From Bog-756 sp963727955 (lineage in GTDB: Bacteria; Actinomycetota; Acidimicrobiia; Acidimicrobiales; RAAP-2): 64,000 nt of DNA. Position 1 is the stretch's first letter; each line of letters opens with the position of its first letter. Under the pieces are notes generated by a model. The model searched no databases and was not told where the DNA came from. It worked only from the letters and a program-made list of their open reading frames with translations. The DNA lies in NCBI GenBank assembly GCA_963727955.1, contig CAVSII010000010.1, forward strand, positions 124,001 to 188,000. The letters run 5' to 3'. The position numbers and the translations under genes were made by a program. Below are positions 9,046 through 17,720 of the stretch, in pieces.

Positions 9046-9805
9046 TCCCTCCCTCGACTTCCAACCTCTCGACTTCCAACGTCTCGCAGGCCACTCTGGC
9101 GGCCACCTGCTCCGCGTCTTTTTTGGACCGTCCCTCCCCCGAACCGAGGCTCTGGCCAGCAACGTACACCGTGGCCAGGTACCGACGGGCATGATCGGGG
9201 CCGAAACTCTCCAGCTCGTAGTGGGGAACACCCCGGCCCAGTCGCACCGCCTCCTCCTGGAGCCGGCTCTTGTGGTCCGACTCGCCGGGCTCACCCACAG
9301 CCACCGAAATTCGGTCTCTGAGCAGGAAAAGTATCATCCGCCGGGCCTCCTCCAAGCCACCGTCGAGGTAGACGGCGCCGATGACGGCTTCGGTGGCGTC
9401 GGCCAGGATCGATTCCTTCCGCCGTCCCCCGGATAAATCCTCACCCCGGCCCAGGCGCAGGTGCTCGGCCACCCCGAGGTCGACAGCCACCTCGGCCAGA
9501 ACCCGGGTGTTGACCACTGAGGCCCTGACCTGGGACATCTGCCCGTCCGACAGCTCGGGATGGCCCCCATAGGTGAACTCGGCCACCACCAGTCCCAGCA
9601 CGGCGTCGCCCAGAAACTCCAAACGTTCGTTTGAACTCCGGCCGAGCTGTTCCGCACACCACGACCGGTGGGCCATGGCCCGCTCCAGCAGTTGAGGATC
9701 AGTGAACCAGTAGCGGACCCGTTCGGCCAGCCACTGCCCCCCGACGGGCGCGCCGGTGTGGGCGAGGTCGTCCTCGGGTGGGCCCGAGTCGACGGACGGC
9801 GCCAT
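9038..9805 (-). CDS. rnc: Ribonuclease III
   Basis: RNase III cuts double-stranded RNA, including the rRNA precursor. The 255 residues include the signature NERLEFLGDAVLGLVV, a second acidic catalytic cluster (ADATEAVIGAVYLDGG) and a C-terminal dsRNA-binding domain (SRLQEEAVRLGRGVPHYEL to KKDAEQVAARVACETL). The C-terminus carries a duplicated LEVERLEVE motif, reflected at DNA level as a small direct repeat near 9052-9083. It lies 8 bp after acpP and overlaps mutM, the classic acpP-rnc-mutM-smc order. Confidence 0.97.
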   Translation of the reverse strand: MAPSVDSGPPEDDLAHTGAPVGGQWLAERVRYWFTDPQLLERAMAHRSWCAEQLGRSSNERLEFLGDAVLGLVVAEFTYGGHPELSDGQMSQVRASVVNTRVLAEVAVDLGVAEHLRLGRGEDLSGGRRKESILADATEAVIGAVYLDGGLEEARRMILFLLRDRISVAVGEPGESDHKSRLQEEAVRLGRGVPHYELESFGPDHARRYLATVYVAGQSLGSGEGRSKKDAEQVAARVACETLEVERLEVEGGNA

Positions 9806-9813
9806 GGGGCGCC

Positions 9814-10110
9814 TCAGGCCCCCCCGAGTTTGGCGTACACGTAGTCGACGGAATCGCGCACGGTACGAAGCTCCTCGAGGTCCTCGTCATCGATACGAAA
9901 CCCGACCGATCGCTCGCCCAGCTCCTCCTCGAGCCCTTCCACCAGCTCGATCAAGGCCAGCGAGTCGGCATCGAGGTCCTCGGCGAAAGAGGAGGATTCG
10001 CTGATGGCGGACGGCTCGATCTCGAGGATGTCGGCGAGCAGATCACGGATGAGTTCGAGGACCTGGTCTCGCTCCAGGGGGCCCTTCTCCATGTGGGTCT
10101 CTGCTGGCAC
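9814..10110 (-). CDS. acpP: Acyl carrier protein
   Basis: ACP carries growing acyl chains on a 4'-phosphopantetheine arm during fatty acid synthesis. The attachment serine lies in DADSLALIEL, in an acidic helical protein of 98 residues. I chose the GTG at 10110 because AGGAG is five bases upstream; an ATG six codons later (10092) is the alternative. The C-terminal third (GFRIDDEDLEELRTVRDSVDYVYAKLG) is somewhat longer than E. coli ACP. plsX normally adjoins this gene but here lies 10 kb away. Confidence 0.93.
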   Translation of the reverse strand: MPAETHMEKGPLERDQVLELIRDLLADILEIEPSAISESSSFAEDLDADSLALIELVEGLEEELGERSVGFRIDDEDLEELRTVRDSVDYVYAKLGGA

Positions 10111-10434
10111 GGCGTCTCCTGTGGGTCGTGGATGTATAGGAATGGGCACCCAGAAACGATGGACGGTGGCTCCGCCGACCAGCCGGACCTGCCCGTTTCG
10201 GGCCGGTGGGCGTTGAGACCCAGCATCGTCACTCGGCCGCCCGTCGCTCTGACGGACAGCCGGTGGGACCACCACAGCAAAACGGCACTGCGTGCAGGAA
10301 ACACGGCAACATTGAAGGCCGTGCCTCCCCACCGGGGCTTTCCACCTCGGGGAGATGTTACCGGACGGTGCCATTCACGGAGTGGAAACACGATGGCAAC
10401 CCGTCTGACCCATCGTTGACGTATCACAGGGAGC
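10111..10434. other. Intergenic region between divergent acpP and the ATP-grasp gene
   Basis: This 324-bp stretch separates two divergent transcription units. A TATACA hexamer on the minus strand (10133-10138) could be part of an acpP promoter. I see no other clear promoter, no hairpin and no credible small gene; open frames across it are upstream extensions of the flanking genes. Confidence 0.5.
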
Positions 10435-13401
10435 GTGGGCCGAGCTGTCGCAGGGGGTGTGCAGGGCATGACGGGCGAGCCGAGCGGCGTTGAGGGCCAG
10501 CCCAAGGGCGTTGCGGGCCAGCCGAGCGGCGTTGCGGGCCAGGCCCAGGGCGTTGCGGGCCAGGCCCAGGGCGTTGCGGGCCAGGCCCAGGGCGTTGCGG
10601 GCCGGCCGAAGGACACAAAAGTACGGGCGGAGGAGCCTGAATCGGCCTCCGCACCCCCTGGCCGGCTTCCGACTGCGGCTTGGCCCTCCTACGACCCCGG
10701 CGATTTCTACGACGAGCTGGTGGGCCCGGAGGGCCACCCGCGACCGGCGGCGGCGGCTCTGTGGCGCCACTTGGCCCAGTTGGGGCCGGAGGCCCTGGCC
10801 GAAAGGCAGGCCGCAGCCGACCACGAAATGCGCACCATCGGTGTCACCTTCACCGTCTACGAGGGATCGGCCGGCGTCGACCGGCCCTGGCCCTTCGACA
10901 TCATTCCCCGGGTCATGCCCGCCGACGAGTGGCACACCATCGAGGTGGGCCTCGTACAAAGACTCAACGCCCTCAACCTCTTCATCGACGACGTCTACCA
11001 CGACCAACGCTGCGTGACCTCGGGCGTAGTCCCGTCCGAGCTGGTGTCCGGGTCTCCGAACTTCCGGCGGGAGTGCGTTGGCATCGATCCACCCGGTGGC
11101 ATCTGGGCCCATATCTGTGGGAGTGACCTGATACGCGACGCCGAGGGGACCGTGTACGTGCTCGAGGACAACCTGCGTGTTCCCTCGGGCGTCTCCTACC
11201 TCCTCGAGAACCGGATCGTGGCCAAACACGTGTTCCCCGAGCTGTTCCGCCACTACAGCATCGAGCCGGTGGACCCCTACATCGGGCGCTTGGCCAGCCT
11301 GCTGGCCTCGGTGTCGCCGTCCACGGGCGACCCCACCCTGGTCGTGCTCACCCCAGGGATCTACAACTCGGCCTACTTCGAGCACGCCTTTTTGGCCCAA
11401 CAGCTCGGGGTCGAGCTGGTCGAAGGTAACGATCTGGTGGTCCTGGACGACGATTGCGTCTACGCCCGGACCATCGACGGGCTCCAACGGGTCGACGTGA
11501 TCTACCGCCGGATCGACGATCTCTTCCTCGACCCCGAGGCCTTCCGGCCCGATTCGATGTTGGGCGTGCCTGGCTTGATGCGGGCCTGGCGGGCCGGGCG
11601 GGTCGCTCTGGTCAATGCGCCCGGGGCCGGGATCGCCGACGACAAGAAGGTCTATGCCTACGTTCCCGACATCATCCGCTTCTACCTCGACGAGGAGCCC
11701 GTCCTCGACACGGTGCCCACCCTGCGCTGCAGTGACGAGGACACGCGCCGCTTCGTCCTCGACAATCTCGACAAACTGGTGGTCAAGCCGGCCAACGAGT
11801 CGGGGGGATCGGGCGTGGTGGTGGGAACCCAGGCGACCGCCGCCCAGCTCGAGGAGGTGGCCGGCCAGATCAACCACGCCCCCGGCCGGTGGGTGGCCCA
11901 GCCGATCATCCCGCTTTCGACCGCTCCGACGTTGTGCGAGGGGACCGTGGCTCCGCGCCATGTAGACCTCCGTCCCTTCACACTGCTCGGACCCGAGGGC
12001 GCCTACGTCACCCGTGGCGGGCTGACCCGGGTGGCCCGACGGCGCAGCTCGCTGGTGGTCAACTCGTCCCAAGGCGGTGGTAGCAAGGACACCTGGGTAG
12101 TCGACACCAGCGACGCCGCCCATGCGACACTGGCGACCAGGCGCACCTCCTCCCGATCGGGCCGTGCTCGGCCGGGCCGACCATCTGACCCGGTCGGAGA
12201 GGGACGCGGCCACGGAGACAGACGGACCCAGTCCCAGACGCAGGCCGAGCGCCGCGCCCGAGAACCCAGACCCAGACCCAGACCCAGACCCAGACCCGAG
12301 CACCAACAGAGGGGCCTGCGGCCCATGCACGTCCAGATGAACCCCGAGCACCCGAAGGAGAGGTCCATGCTGCTGGCACGGATGGCTGAGGCTGTGTACT
12401 GGGCGGGGCGCTATCTCGAGCGCAGCGAATGCACGGCCCGCATCGTGCAGGTGCACACCGACACCCATGTCGACATGCCGGTCGGACAGGACGTGGGATG
12501 GGAACCGCTCCTGGCCATCGCCGGCGTGGACGGCCTGTTCGCCGAGCACTATCCGGACACCGGCAGTGAAGACTCCCACCTGGAGGCCACCGGTTCGGTG
12601 ACCGGCCGAGAGGCGGAGGGCAGCCCTGCCGCGGCCGTCGAAGAGGATGTCATCGAATACCTCCTCCACAGCCCCGACAATCCGTCGTCGATCCTCGCTT
12701 CGATCACCGCCGCACGCGAGAACCTCCGGACGGCACGACCGGTCATCCCCCGGGAGGCCTGGGAGGCCGGAAACAACGTGTGGCTGGCTTGTTCGGACAA
12801 CCTCGAGGAGACATTCACCCGTGAGGGCCGGGTCCAATGGCTCCGGCGGGTGATCGCCGGCTGCCAGAGGATCAACGGCATTCTGCTCGGGACCATGAGC
12901 CGCGACGAGGCCATGTCCTTCCTGTCCATCGGCCAGAGTCTCGAACGCGCCGATCTGACCACCCGCGTCCTCGACGTGCGATCGGACAGCCTGCACCCTC
13001 AGCAGGGGGACGACCCCTACGACGCCGTCCGGTGGATGGCCGTCCTGCGTTCTTTGGCCGCCTACCAGTCATTCCGGCGGGCCATGCCCGCCCGTCCGCA
13101 GGGGGGCTCGACCCTGCGCTTCCTCCTGCAGGACGACAGGTTCCCCCGCGCCGTCAGTGCCTGTCTGACCGAATCGCGTTCCCATCTGAAGGGCCTGGCC
13201 CGGGCCGAAGACGCTCTGGATGCCTGTGCCGACGCTGCCATGCTGGTGGCCTCGGCCGCCGTTCCTCGTCTCTCCCTCGGCGGTCTCAGCGAGTTCCTGG
13301 ACGAGGTGCAGGTGTCGCTGGCCGAGATCCACCGTCGGATCGACGAGACCTACTTCCGTCCTTCGTTCGTCGGTTGGCTGTCCTCCTCCGTCGCGTCGTG
13401 A
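10435..13401 (+). CDS. Circularly permuted ATP-grasp / Alpha-E fusion protein
   Basis: The first half (about residues 70-560) is a circularly permuted ATP-grasp domain (DUF404/DUF407, CP_ATPgrasp type), a predicted peptide or amide ligase. It keeps the usual motifs: VLEDNLRVPSG (E244-N246), VVKPANESGGSG with nucleotide Lys 451, and VNSSQGGGSKDTWV. The last third is an Alpha-E (DUF403) helical domain starting MLLARMAEAVYWAGRYLERSE. Between them is a low-complexity Arg/Pro linker with a PR repeat. The N-terminus is about six copies of GVAGQAQ; no in-frame start lies between that repeat and the domain, so it is probably translated. An ATG at 12367 with AAGGAGAGG just upstream could also start Alpha-E separately. 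Substrate unknown. An ATG at 10468 is an alternative start. Confidence 0.88.
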   Translation: MGRAVAGGVQGMTGEPSGVEGQPKGVAGQPSGVAGQAQGVAGQAQGVAGQAQGVAGRPKDTKVRAEEPESASAPPGRLPTAAWPSYDPGDFYDELVGPEGHPRPAAAALWRHLAQLGPEALAERQAAADHEMRTIGVTFTVYEGSAGVDRPWPFDIIPRVMPADEWHTIEVGLVQRLNALNLFIDDVYHDQRCVTSGVVPSELVSGSPNFRRECVGIDPPGGIWAHICGSDLIRDAEGTVYVLEDNLRVPSGVSYLLENRIVAKHVFPELFRHYSIEPVDPYIGRLASLLASVSPSTGDPTLVVLTPGIYNSAYFEHAFLAQQLGVELVEGNDLVVLDDDCVYARTIDGLQRVDVIYRRIDDLFLDPEAFRPDSMLGVPGLMRAWRAGRVALVNAPGAGIADDKKVYAYVPDIIRFYLDEEPVLDTVPTLRCSDEDTRRFVLDNLDKLVVKPANESGGSGVVVGTQATAAQLEEVAGQINHAPGRWVAQPIIPLSTAPTLCEGTVAPRHVDLRPFTLLGPEGAYVTRGGLTRVARRRSSLVVNSSQGGGSKDTWVVDTSDAAHATLATRRTSSRSGRARPGRPSDPVGEGRGHGDRRTQSQTQAERRAREPRPRPRPRPRPEHQQRGLRPMHVQMNPEHPKERSMLLARMAEAVYWAGRYLERSECTARIVQVHTDTHVDMPVGQDVGWEPLLAIAGVDGLFAEHYPDTGSEDSHLEATGSVTGREAEGSPAAAVEEDVIEYLLHSPDNPSSILASITAARENLRTARPVIPREAWEAGNNVWLACSDNLEETFTREGRVQWLRRVIAGCQRINGILLGTMSRDEAMSFLSIGQSLERADLTTRVLDVRSDSLHPQQGDDPYDAVRWMAVLRSLAAYQSFRRAMPARPQGGSTLRFLLQDDRFPRAVSACLTESRSHLKGLARAEDALDACADAAMLVASAAVPRLSLGGLSEFLDEVQVSLAEIHRRIDETYFRPSFVGWLSSSVAS
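10465..10611 (+). repeat. 21-bp coding minisatellite (GVAGQAQ repeats)
   Basis: Seven consecutive 21-bp units begin at 10465, 10486, 10507, 10528, 10549, 10570 and 10591. The three units from 10528 to 10590 are identical and the outer ones are diverged; the first contains a possible ATG start. Each unit encodes seven residues of the type GVAGQAQ, so copy-number change would keep the frame. Confidence 0.92.
12265..12300 (+). repeat. 6-bp coding repeat in the ATP-grasp/Alpha-E linker
   Basis: Five CCCAGA units and one CCCGAG encode an Arg-Pro run that joins the ATP-grasp and Alpha-E domains. It lies about 65 bp before the possible internal start at 12367. Confidence 0.85.
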
Positions 13402-13417
13402 TCAACTCTGTCCCGTC

Positions 13418-16400
13418 GTGACCACTGCAACCACCGCCCACGCTACGGGCGGAGGGCGCGAACCCGCCGGCGATGGGACGGTTCTGGCCGCCTACACCCC
13501 GGCGGCCGGTCTGTGGGACGAGTACCTCGGTCCCGACGGACGGATTCGGACCGGTTGGAAACGGGTGGCGACCGAGTTCGAAGCGCTCGGCCGCCAGGGA
13601 CTGGTCGACCGCCGATCGGAGCTGGCCCGGCTGCTCCGAAACGAAGGTGCCACCTACAACGTCACCGAAGCTGACCGGTGGCGACGGCAGCCATGGCTGC
13701 TGGATCCGTGTCCCTTTGTGTTCGAGGAAAAGGAATGGAGCGCTCTCGACCGGGCAGTGGCTCAACGGGTCTCGCTGCTCGACGAGGTTCTCCGCGACAT
13801 CTACGGCCGGCAGCGGCTGGTGGCTTCCGGCCTCGTCCCGGCCGAAATCGTCCTCGGACACCCGGACTTTCTGCGTCCCTGCGTGGGACTCGTCCCCCCT
13901 GAGGGCCAGGGCCTGTTTCTGGCTGCATTGGACATCGTGCGTGACCCGGAGGGCTGTTTCCGGTCGATCGGTGATCGGACCCAGGCGCCGTCGGGGCTCG
14001 GTTACGCCCTGGTCAACCGGACCATCCTCTCCCGGGTACTGCCCACCCTCCACCGCGAGTCCGGTGTCGAGAGGCTGGCCGCTTTCTTCCGCAGTATCCG
14101 GGCGGGCGTGGCATCGGCCGCCCCCGAAGGGGTGGACGATCCCCGCGTGGTCATCCTCACTCCCGGACCGCTGAGTGAGACCTACTTCGAGCACGCCTAT
14201 CTGGCCTCCTACCTCGGCTACTCCCTGGTCGAAGGCCGCGACCTGGTGGTCCAGAACAATCGGGTGTGGGTACGGTCATTGAGCGGAATCGACCCGGTCG
14301 ACGTGGTCATCCGCCGCGTCGACGACCAATGGTGCGACCCGGTGGAGCTGCGCGCCGATTCGTTGCTCGGTGTGCCCGGGCTCCTCGAGGTGGCCCGCCG
14401 CGGACGGGTAGCCGTCGTCAACCCGATAGGGACCGGCATTCTGGAAGACCCGGCGCTGGCCGGTCTGCTCGAGTCCCTCGCCCCCAAGGTCCTCGGTGAG
14501 GAATTGATCCTCCGCGGTCCCGCCACCTGGTGGTGCGGTCGTCCGAAGGAGCTTGGCCACGTGCTGGCCGGGTTGGGCAACCTCATCGTGACCCGGGTTG
14601 GTTCCGCCGGCGGGCGCCGTCCCCTGGTGGGATCGGCCCTTTCGACAACGGAGCTGGAGGAGCTGCGTACCCGCATTCGGGCCCGGCCCGGCCTATGGCT
14701 GGGCCAGGAGATCATCGAGCCGTCCACCGTTCCGACGCTGACGGCAACCGGATCGCTGGAGCCGCGGCCGGCGGTGCTCCGCACCTTCAGCGTCCGTACC
14801 GGACAAGACGACGACGGCAACACCGGAAACGGCGGTGGCCACGGCTTTGCCGTCCTGCCCGGAGGCCTCACCCGGGTGGGCGACAGCCCCGACTCGCTCA
14901 TCGTCTCGAGCCGGGGAGGAGGACCGAGCAAGGACACCTGGGTCACGTCAGCGGCGCCGGCCCTCCAGCAGAGCACCTGGCTGCGATCACCACGGACGAC
15001 GATCCGGGCTCCACGTGCATCGACAGCCGACGCTCCCCTACCCGGTCGGGTGGCTGCCCAGCTCTTCGTTCTGGGGCGGGCCGCCGAGCACGCCGAATTG
15101 GTGATCCGGCTCATCCGCACCGTCCTCTCCCGGCTCGACCAGCCCCTCAGCGTCGGAGCCGAGAGTGGCGCCGAGTCGCTACAGGTGCTGCTGGCCGCTC
15201 TCGGTTCGGTCTCCGGGTTCGACCCGGTGACCGAGCCCGAGGTTGCCGGCCATGGCGGGGCCGAGCGGGACCAGGTGGAAGCCCAGGGGATGACCTTCGA
15301 CGTCCCCACTGATCGCCGGGCCCTCACCCTCCTCCTCGACGCCCGGGTGGACGGGAGCCTGGTGGCCTCGCTCAGTCTGTTGGTCGACGCGGCCTACTCA
15401 GTGCGCGAACAGTTGTCCGGCGATACCTGGCAGCTGGTAGGTGACCTGGAGGAGGAATTGGCCCGGCTGCGCAACCGCCCGCCCACCCAGCTGGTGGCGT
15501 TGCAATCCAACCTTCAGCGGTTGCTCCAGGCCCTGCTGGCTCTGTCGGGCCTGAGCGCCGAGAACATGGAAAGAGATGCGGTCTGGCTCTTCCTCGATGC
15601 CGGACGGCGACTCGAACGAGCCCAGTCACTGGTCAGGCTGGTGCGGGCTGTTCTGGTCCGACGTCGGGCGGCCGTCGTCGAAGACCTCTTGCTCGAGTCC
15701 CTGCTCAAGACATCGGAGAGCCTGATGATCTTCCGCCGACGTTCCGGGTCGGTCATGCGGGTGGCCGGAGCGGTCGACCTACTCGTCTACGACAGCGCCA
15801 ATCCGCGAAGCGTCGTCTATCAGCTCGATCGCTTGTTCGACCATCTGGGCCGGCTGCCTGATCGATCAACCTCCCCAGGCTCCCGACTCGACGAGCAGCT
15901 GTTGCGACGGATGGCCACCAGTCTGCAGGGGACCGATGCACAACGACTGGCTGAGGTGGATCCCGAGGGTGACCGGCGATCCAGCCTCGATGCGGTGCTC
16001 GGAGAGGTGGACGACCTTCTGGGCGAGCTCCTCGACAGCCTGCGGGCCACGCTACTTCATGCACGAGCGGCTTTCGATACTGGCCGGTGGCCAACCGGAC
16101 GCGCTGGAATAGACCCTGTGAAGTACCAGATCGTCCACCGCACGCACTACCGCTACAACGCGCCCGTGTCGCGTTGTCGCAACGAAGCCCACCTCCGGCC
16201 CAGGGACACCACGGATCAGCACTGCCTGAGCAACGACATGGCAGTCGAGCCGGCCGCCACCAGCTGGTCCGAGCGGACCGATTTCTTCGGCAACCCGGTC
16301 GTCTCCTTTGCCGTGGACGGGCCCTTCGACGAGCTCACCGTGACCTCGACCAGCTCAGTGAGCGTTTCGAAGCCCGGTGACGTGCCCGACACCCGGACGA

Positions 16401-17005
16401 CGTGGGAGGAGGTCCGCGACCTCCTGGCCACCGATCTGGGTACCACGTCGCTGGCGGCACGGGAGTTCTCCTTCGAGTCCCCGTTGGTCGAGCTTGCCCC
16501 CGATGTCCGTCAGTACGCCGAGCCCTCGTTCACCGCCGGGCGCCCTCTGGTCGACGCTGTCTTCGAGCTCACCGAGAGGATCTTCGTGGACTTCCTCTAC
16601 GATCCGGGCTTCACCACGGTGACCACTCCCCTCGATGACGTGTTGCGCTTTCGACGAGGCGTGTGCCAGGACTTCGCCCATCTGGCCCTCGGGTGCTTCC
16701 GGTCGATGGGTCTGGCCGCCCGCTACGTGAGCGGGTATCTGGAGACGGCCCCTCCGGAGGGCCAGACCCGGGTGGTGGGAGCCGACGCCTCCCATGCCTG
16801 GCCGTCGGTGTTCGTTCCCGGGTGGGGTTGGCTCGACGTCGATCCCACCAACGACCAGATCGTGGGATCGACCTACGTAACTACGGCTTGGGGCCGGGAC
16901 TACGCCGATGTCACGCCGCTCAAGGGCATCGTCTTCGGCGGTGGGGACTCCCACACACTGGCCGTCTCGGTGGACGTCGTCCGCTCCTCCGATTTCAGCG
17001 GCTGA
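13418..17005 (+). CDS. ATP-grasp (degenerate) / Alpha-E / transglutaminase triple fusion
   Basis: A single 1195-residue frame holds three domains. Residues about 20-520 are a second circularly permuted ATP-grasp related to the preceding gene, but the LEDN position reads IGDR and the nucleotide Lys is Thr 392 (LIVTRVGSAGG), so it may be inactive or belong to a divergent subtype. Residues about 540-890 are an Alpha-E domain (VAAQLFVLGRAAEHAELVIR). From residue 901 there is a Bact_transglu_N beta domain (VHRTHYRYNAPVS) and a transglutaminase-like peptidase core with an intact triad: Cys1083 (GVCQDF), His1126 (ASHAW), Asp1142 (DPTND). These domains are normally separate neighbouring genes. A GTG at 16118 could start the last domain alone but lacks a ribosome binding site. 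It begins at a GTG 16 bp after the previous stop. Confidence 0.87.
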   Translation: MTTATTAHATGGGREPAGDGTVLAAYTPAAGLWDEYLGPDGRIRTGWKRVATEFEALGRQGLVDRRSELARLLRNEGATYNVTEADRWRRQPWLLDPCPFVFEEKEWSALDRAVAQRVSLLDEVLRDIYGRQRLVASGLVPAEIVLGHPDFLRPCVGLVPPEGQGLFLAALDIVRDPEGCFRSIGDRTQAPSGLGYALVNRTILSRVLPTLHRESGVERLAAFFRSIRAGVASAAPEGVDDPRVVILTPGPLSETYFEHAYLASYLGYSLVEGRDLVVQNNRVWVRSLSGIDPVDVVIRRVDDQWCDPVELRADSLLGVPGLLEVARRGRVAVVNPIGTGILEDPALAGLLESLAPKVLGEELILRGPATWWCGRPKELGHVLAGLGNLIVTRVGSAGGRRPLVGSALSTTELEELRTRIRARPGLWLGQEIIEPSTVPTLTATGSLEPRPAVLRTFSVRTGQDDDGNTGNGGGHGFAVLPGGLTRVGDSPDSLIVSSRGGGPSKDTWVTSAAPALQQSTWLRSPRTTIRAPRASTADAPLPGRVAAQLFVLGRAAEHAELVIRLIRTVLSRLDQPLSVGAESGAESLQVLLAALGSVSGFDPVTEPEVAGHGGAERDQVEAQGMTFDVPTDRRALTLLLDARVDGSLVASLSLLVDAAYSVREQLSGDTWQLVGDLEEELARLRNRPPTQLVALQSNLQRLLQALLALSGLSAENMERDAVWLFLDAGRRLERAQSLVRLVRAVLVRRRAAVVEDLLLESLLKTSESLMIFRRRSGSVMRVAGAVDLLVYDSANPRSVVYQLDRLFDHLGRLPDRSTSPGSRLDEQLLRRMATSLQGTDAQRLAEVDPEGDRRSSLDAVLGEVDDLLGELLDSLRATLLHARAAFDTGRWPTGRAGIDPVKYQIVHRTHYRYNAPVSRCRNEAHLRPRDTTDQHCLSNDMAVEPAATSWSERTDFFGNPVVSFAVDGPFDELTVTSTSSVSVSKPGDVPDTRTTWEEVRDLLATDLGTTSLAAREFSFESPLVELAPDVRQYAEPSFTAGRPLVDAVFELTERIFVDFLYDPGFTTVTTPLDDVLRFRRGVCQDFAHLALGCFRSMGLAARYVSGYLETAPPEGQTRVVGADASHAWPSVFVPGWGWLDVDPTNDQIVGSTYVTTAWGRDYADVTPLKGIVFGGGDSHTLAVSVDVVRSSDFSG

Positions 17006-17046
17006 TCAGGTGACCTTGAGGCGCCGGACAGGGCGATCGGCGCTCT

Positions 17047-17088
17047 GTCGTCCAACCGCCACCGCCAGTCGTCCGACGGCCACCGTCA
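17047..17088. repeat. 21-bp duplication over the globin stop codon
   Basis: Two adjacent 21-bp units (17047-17067 and 17068-17088) match at 18 positions. The right unit contains the globin stop codon (17086-17088), so on the minus strand the second copy follows directly after the gene end. Confidence 0.8.
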
Positions 17089-17631
17089 GACCGCCGAGTT
17101 GATCAGGCTCTGTGCGGCCATGGCCAGGTAGTCGAGGAGCTCGGCCTCGTCGGCCGGGTCCAGACCGGCCTGTCGTACGGCCGCCGACATGTGGCGCAGC
17201 CAGGCGTCGGCCTGGGCGGTGCCGATGGCGAAGGGGGCGTGGCGCATCCGGAGGCGGGGGTGGCCCCGTTGCTCGCTGTACCAACGAGGGCCTCCCCAGT
17301 ACTGCATGAGGAAGAGGGCCAGGTGGGCCTTCGATTCAGTCAGATCCTCGGGGTAGAGGGGGCGGAGCAAGGGGTCGGCGGCCACCCCCACGTAGAAGCG
17401 TTCGACCAGATCGTCGAAGAAGGTCTTCCCGCCCCACCGCTCGAACGCGGTCCCGGCGCCCAGGCTGTCCTCGGTGCCGGCTGTACCGGGCCCCTTTACC
17501 CGTTGGGAGCGGCCCGCACCGCCGCTGCCGCCAGACCCCATTCCGGCTGAACCAGCACCGCCGGCCGCACCGGTTTCATCGACGGGAACCCCGGCTCCGC
17601 CGGAAATCGGGTTCGAGCTGTCAGGTACCAC
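17086..17631 (-). CDS. glbO: Group II truncated haemoglobin
   Basis: The C-terminal 120 residues are a truncated haemoglobin of the HbO group: FFDDLVERFYVGVAADPLL, YWGGPRWYSEQRGHPRLRMRH with the proximal haem His in MRHAPFAIG, and the G-helix Trp in DAWLRHM. Such proteins bind O2 or NO, often in oxidative stress. About 60 N-terminal residues are Gly/Ala/Ser-rich low complexity. I chose the GTG at 17631 because TACAGT lies exactly six bases upstream, the leaderless spacing seen elsewhere in the window. It is convergent with the transglutaminase fusion and divergent from the acyl-CoA dehydrogenase. Confidence 0.9.
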   Translation of the reverse strand: MVPDSSNPISGGAGVPVDETGAAGGAGSAGMGSGGSGGAGRSQRVKGPGTAGTEDSLGAGTAFERWGGKTFFDDLVERFYVGVAADPLLRPLYPEDLTESKAHLALFLMQYWGGPRWYSEQRGHPRLRMRHAPFAIGTAQADAWLRHMSAAVRQAGLDPADEAELLDYLAMAAQSLINSAV

Positions 17632-17637
17632 ACTCCG

Positions 17638-17643
17638 ACTGTA
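17638..17643 (-). promoter_or_regulatory. Leaderless-type -10 box (TACAGT) for the globin gene
   Basis: TACAGT ends six bases before the GTG at 17631, which supports that start over longer frames. Confidence 0.5.
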
Positions 17644-17720
17644 GGCCGACCTCGGATAGCCTCGGATCAACTGACAACCAACCCGACGTCGGCACAGACG
17701 CACGGGCCAAAGGGGTCCTC

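Noticed and set aside
9046..9294. Longer N-terminus for MutM
   Set aside because: The MutM active site requires the N-terminal Pro of MPELPEVE; the upstream frame lies over rnc codons.
12122..12340. A separate small gene in the Arg/Pro linker region
   Set aside because: It is an out-of-frame reading of the low-complexity linker with no ribosome binding site or known family.
10375..12996. An 873-residue open frame antisense to the ATP-grasp/Alpha-E gene
   Set aside because: Its product is low-complexity and lacks domains. The sense strand encodes a clear ATP-grasp protein; long antisense frames are common at this G+C content.
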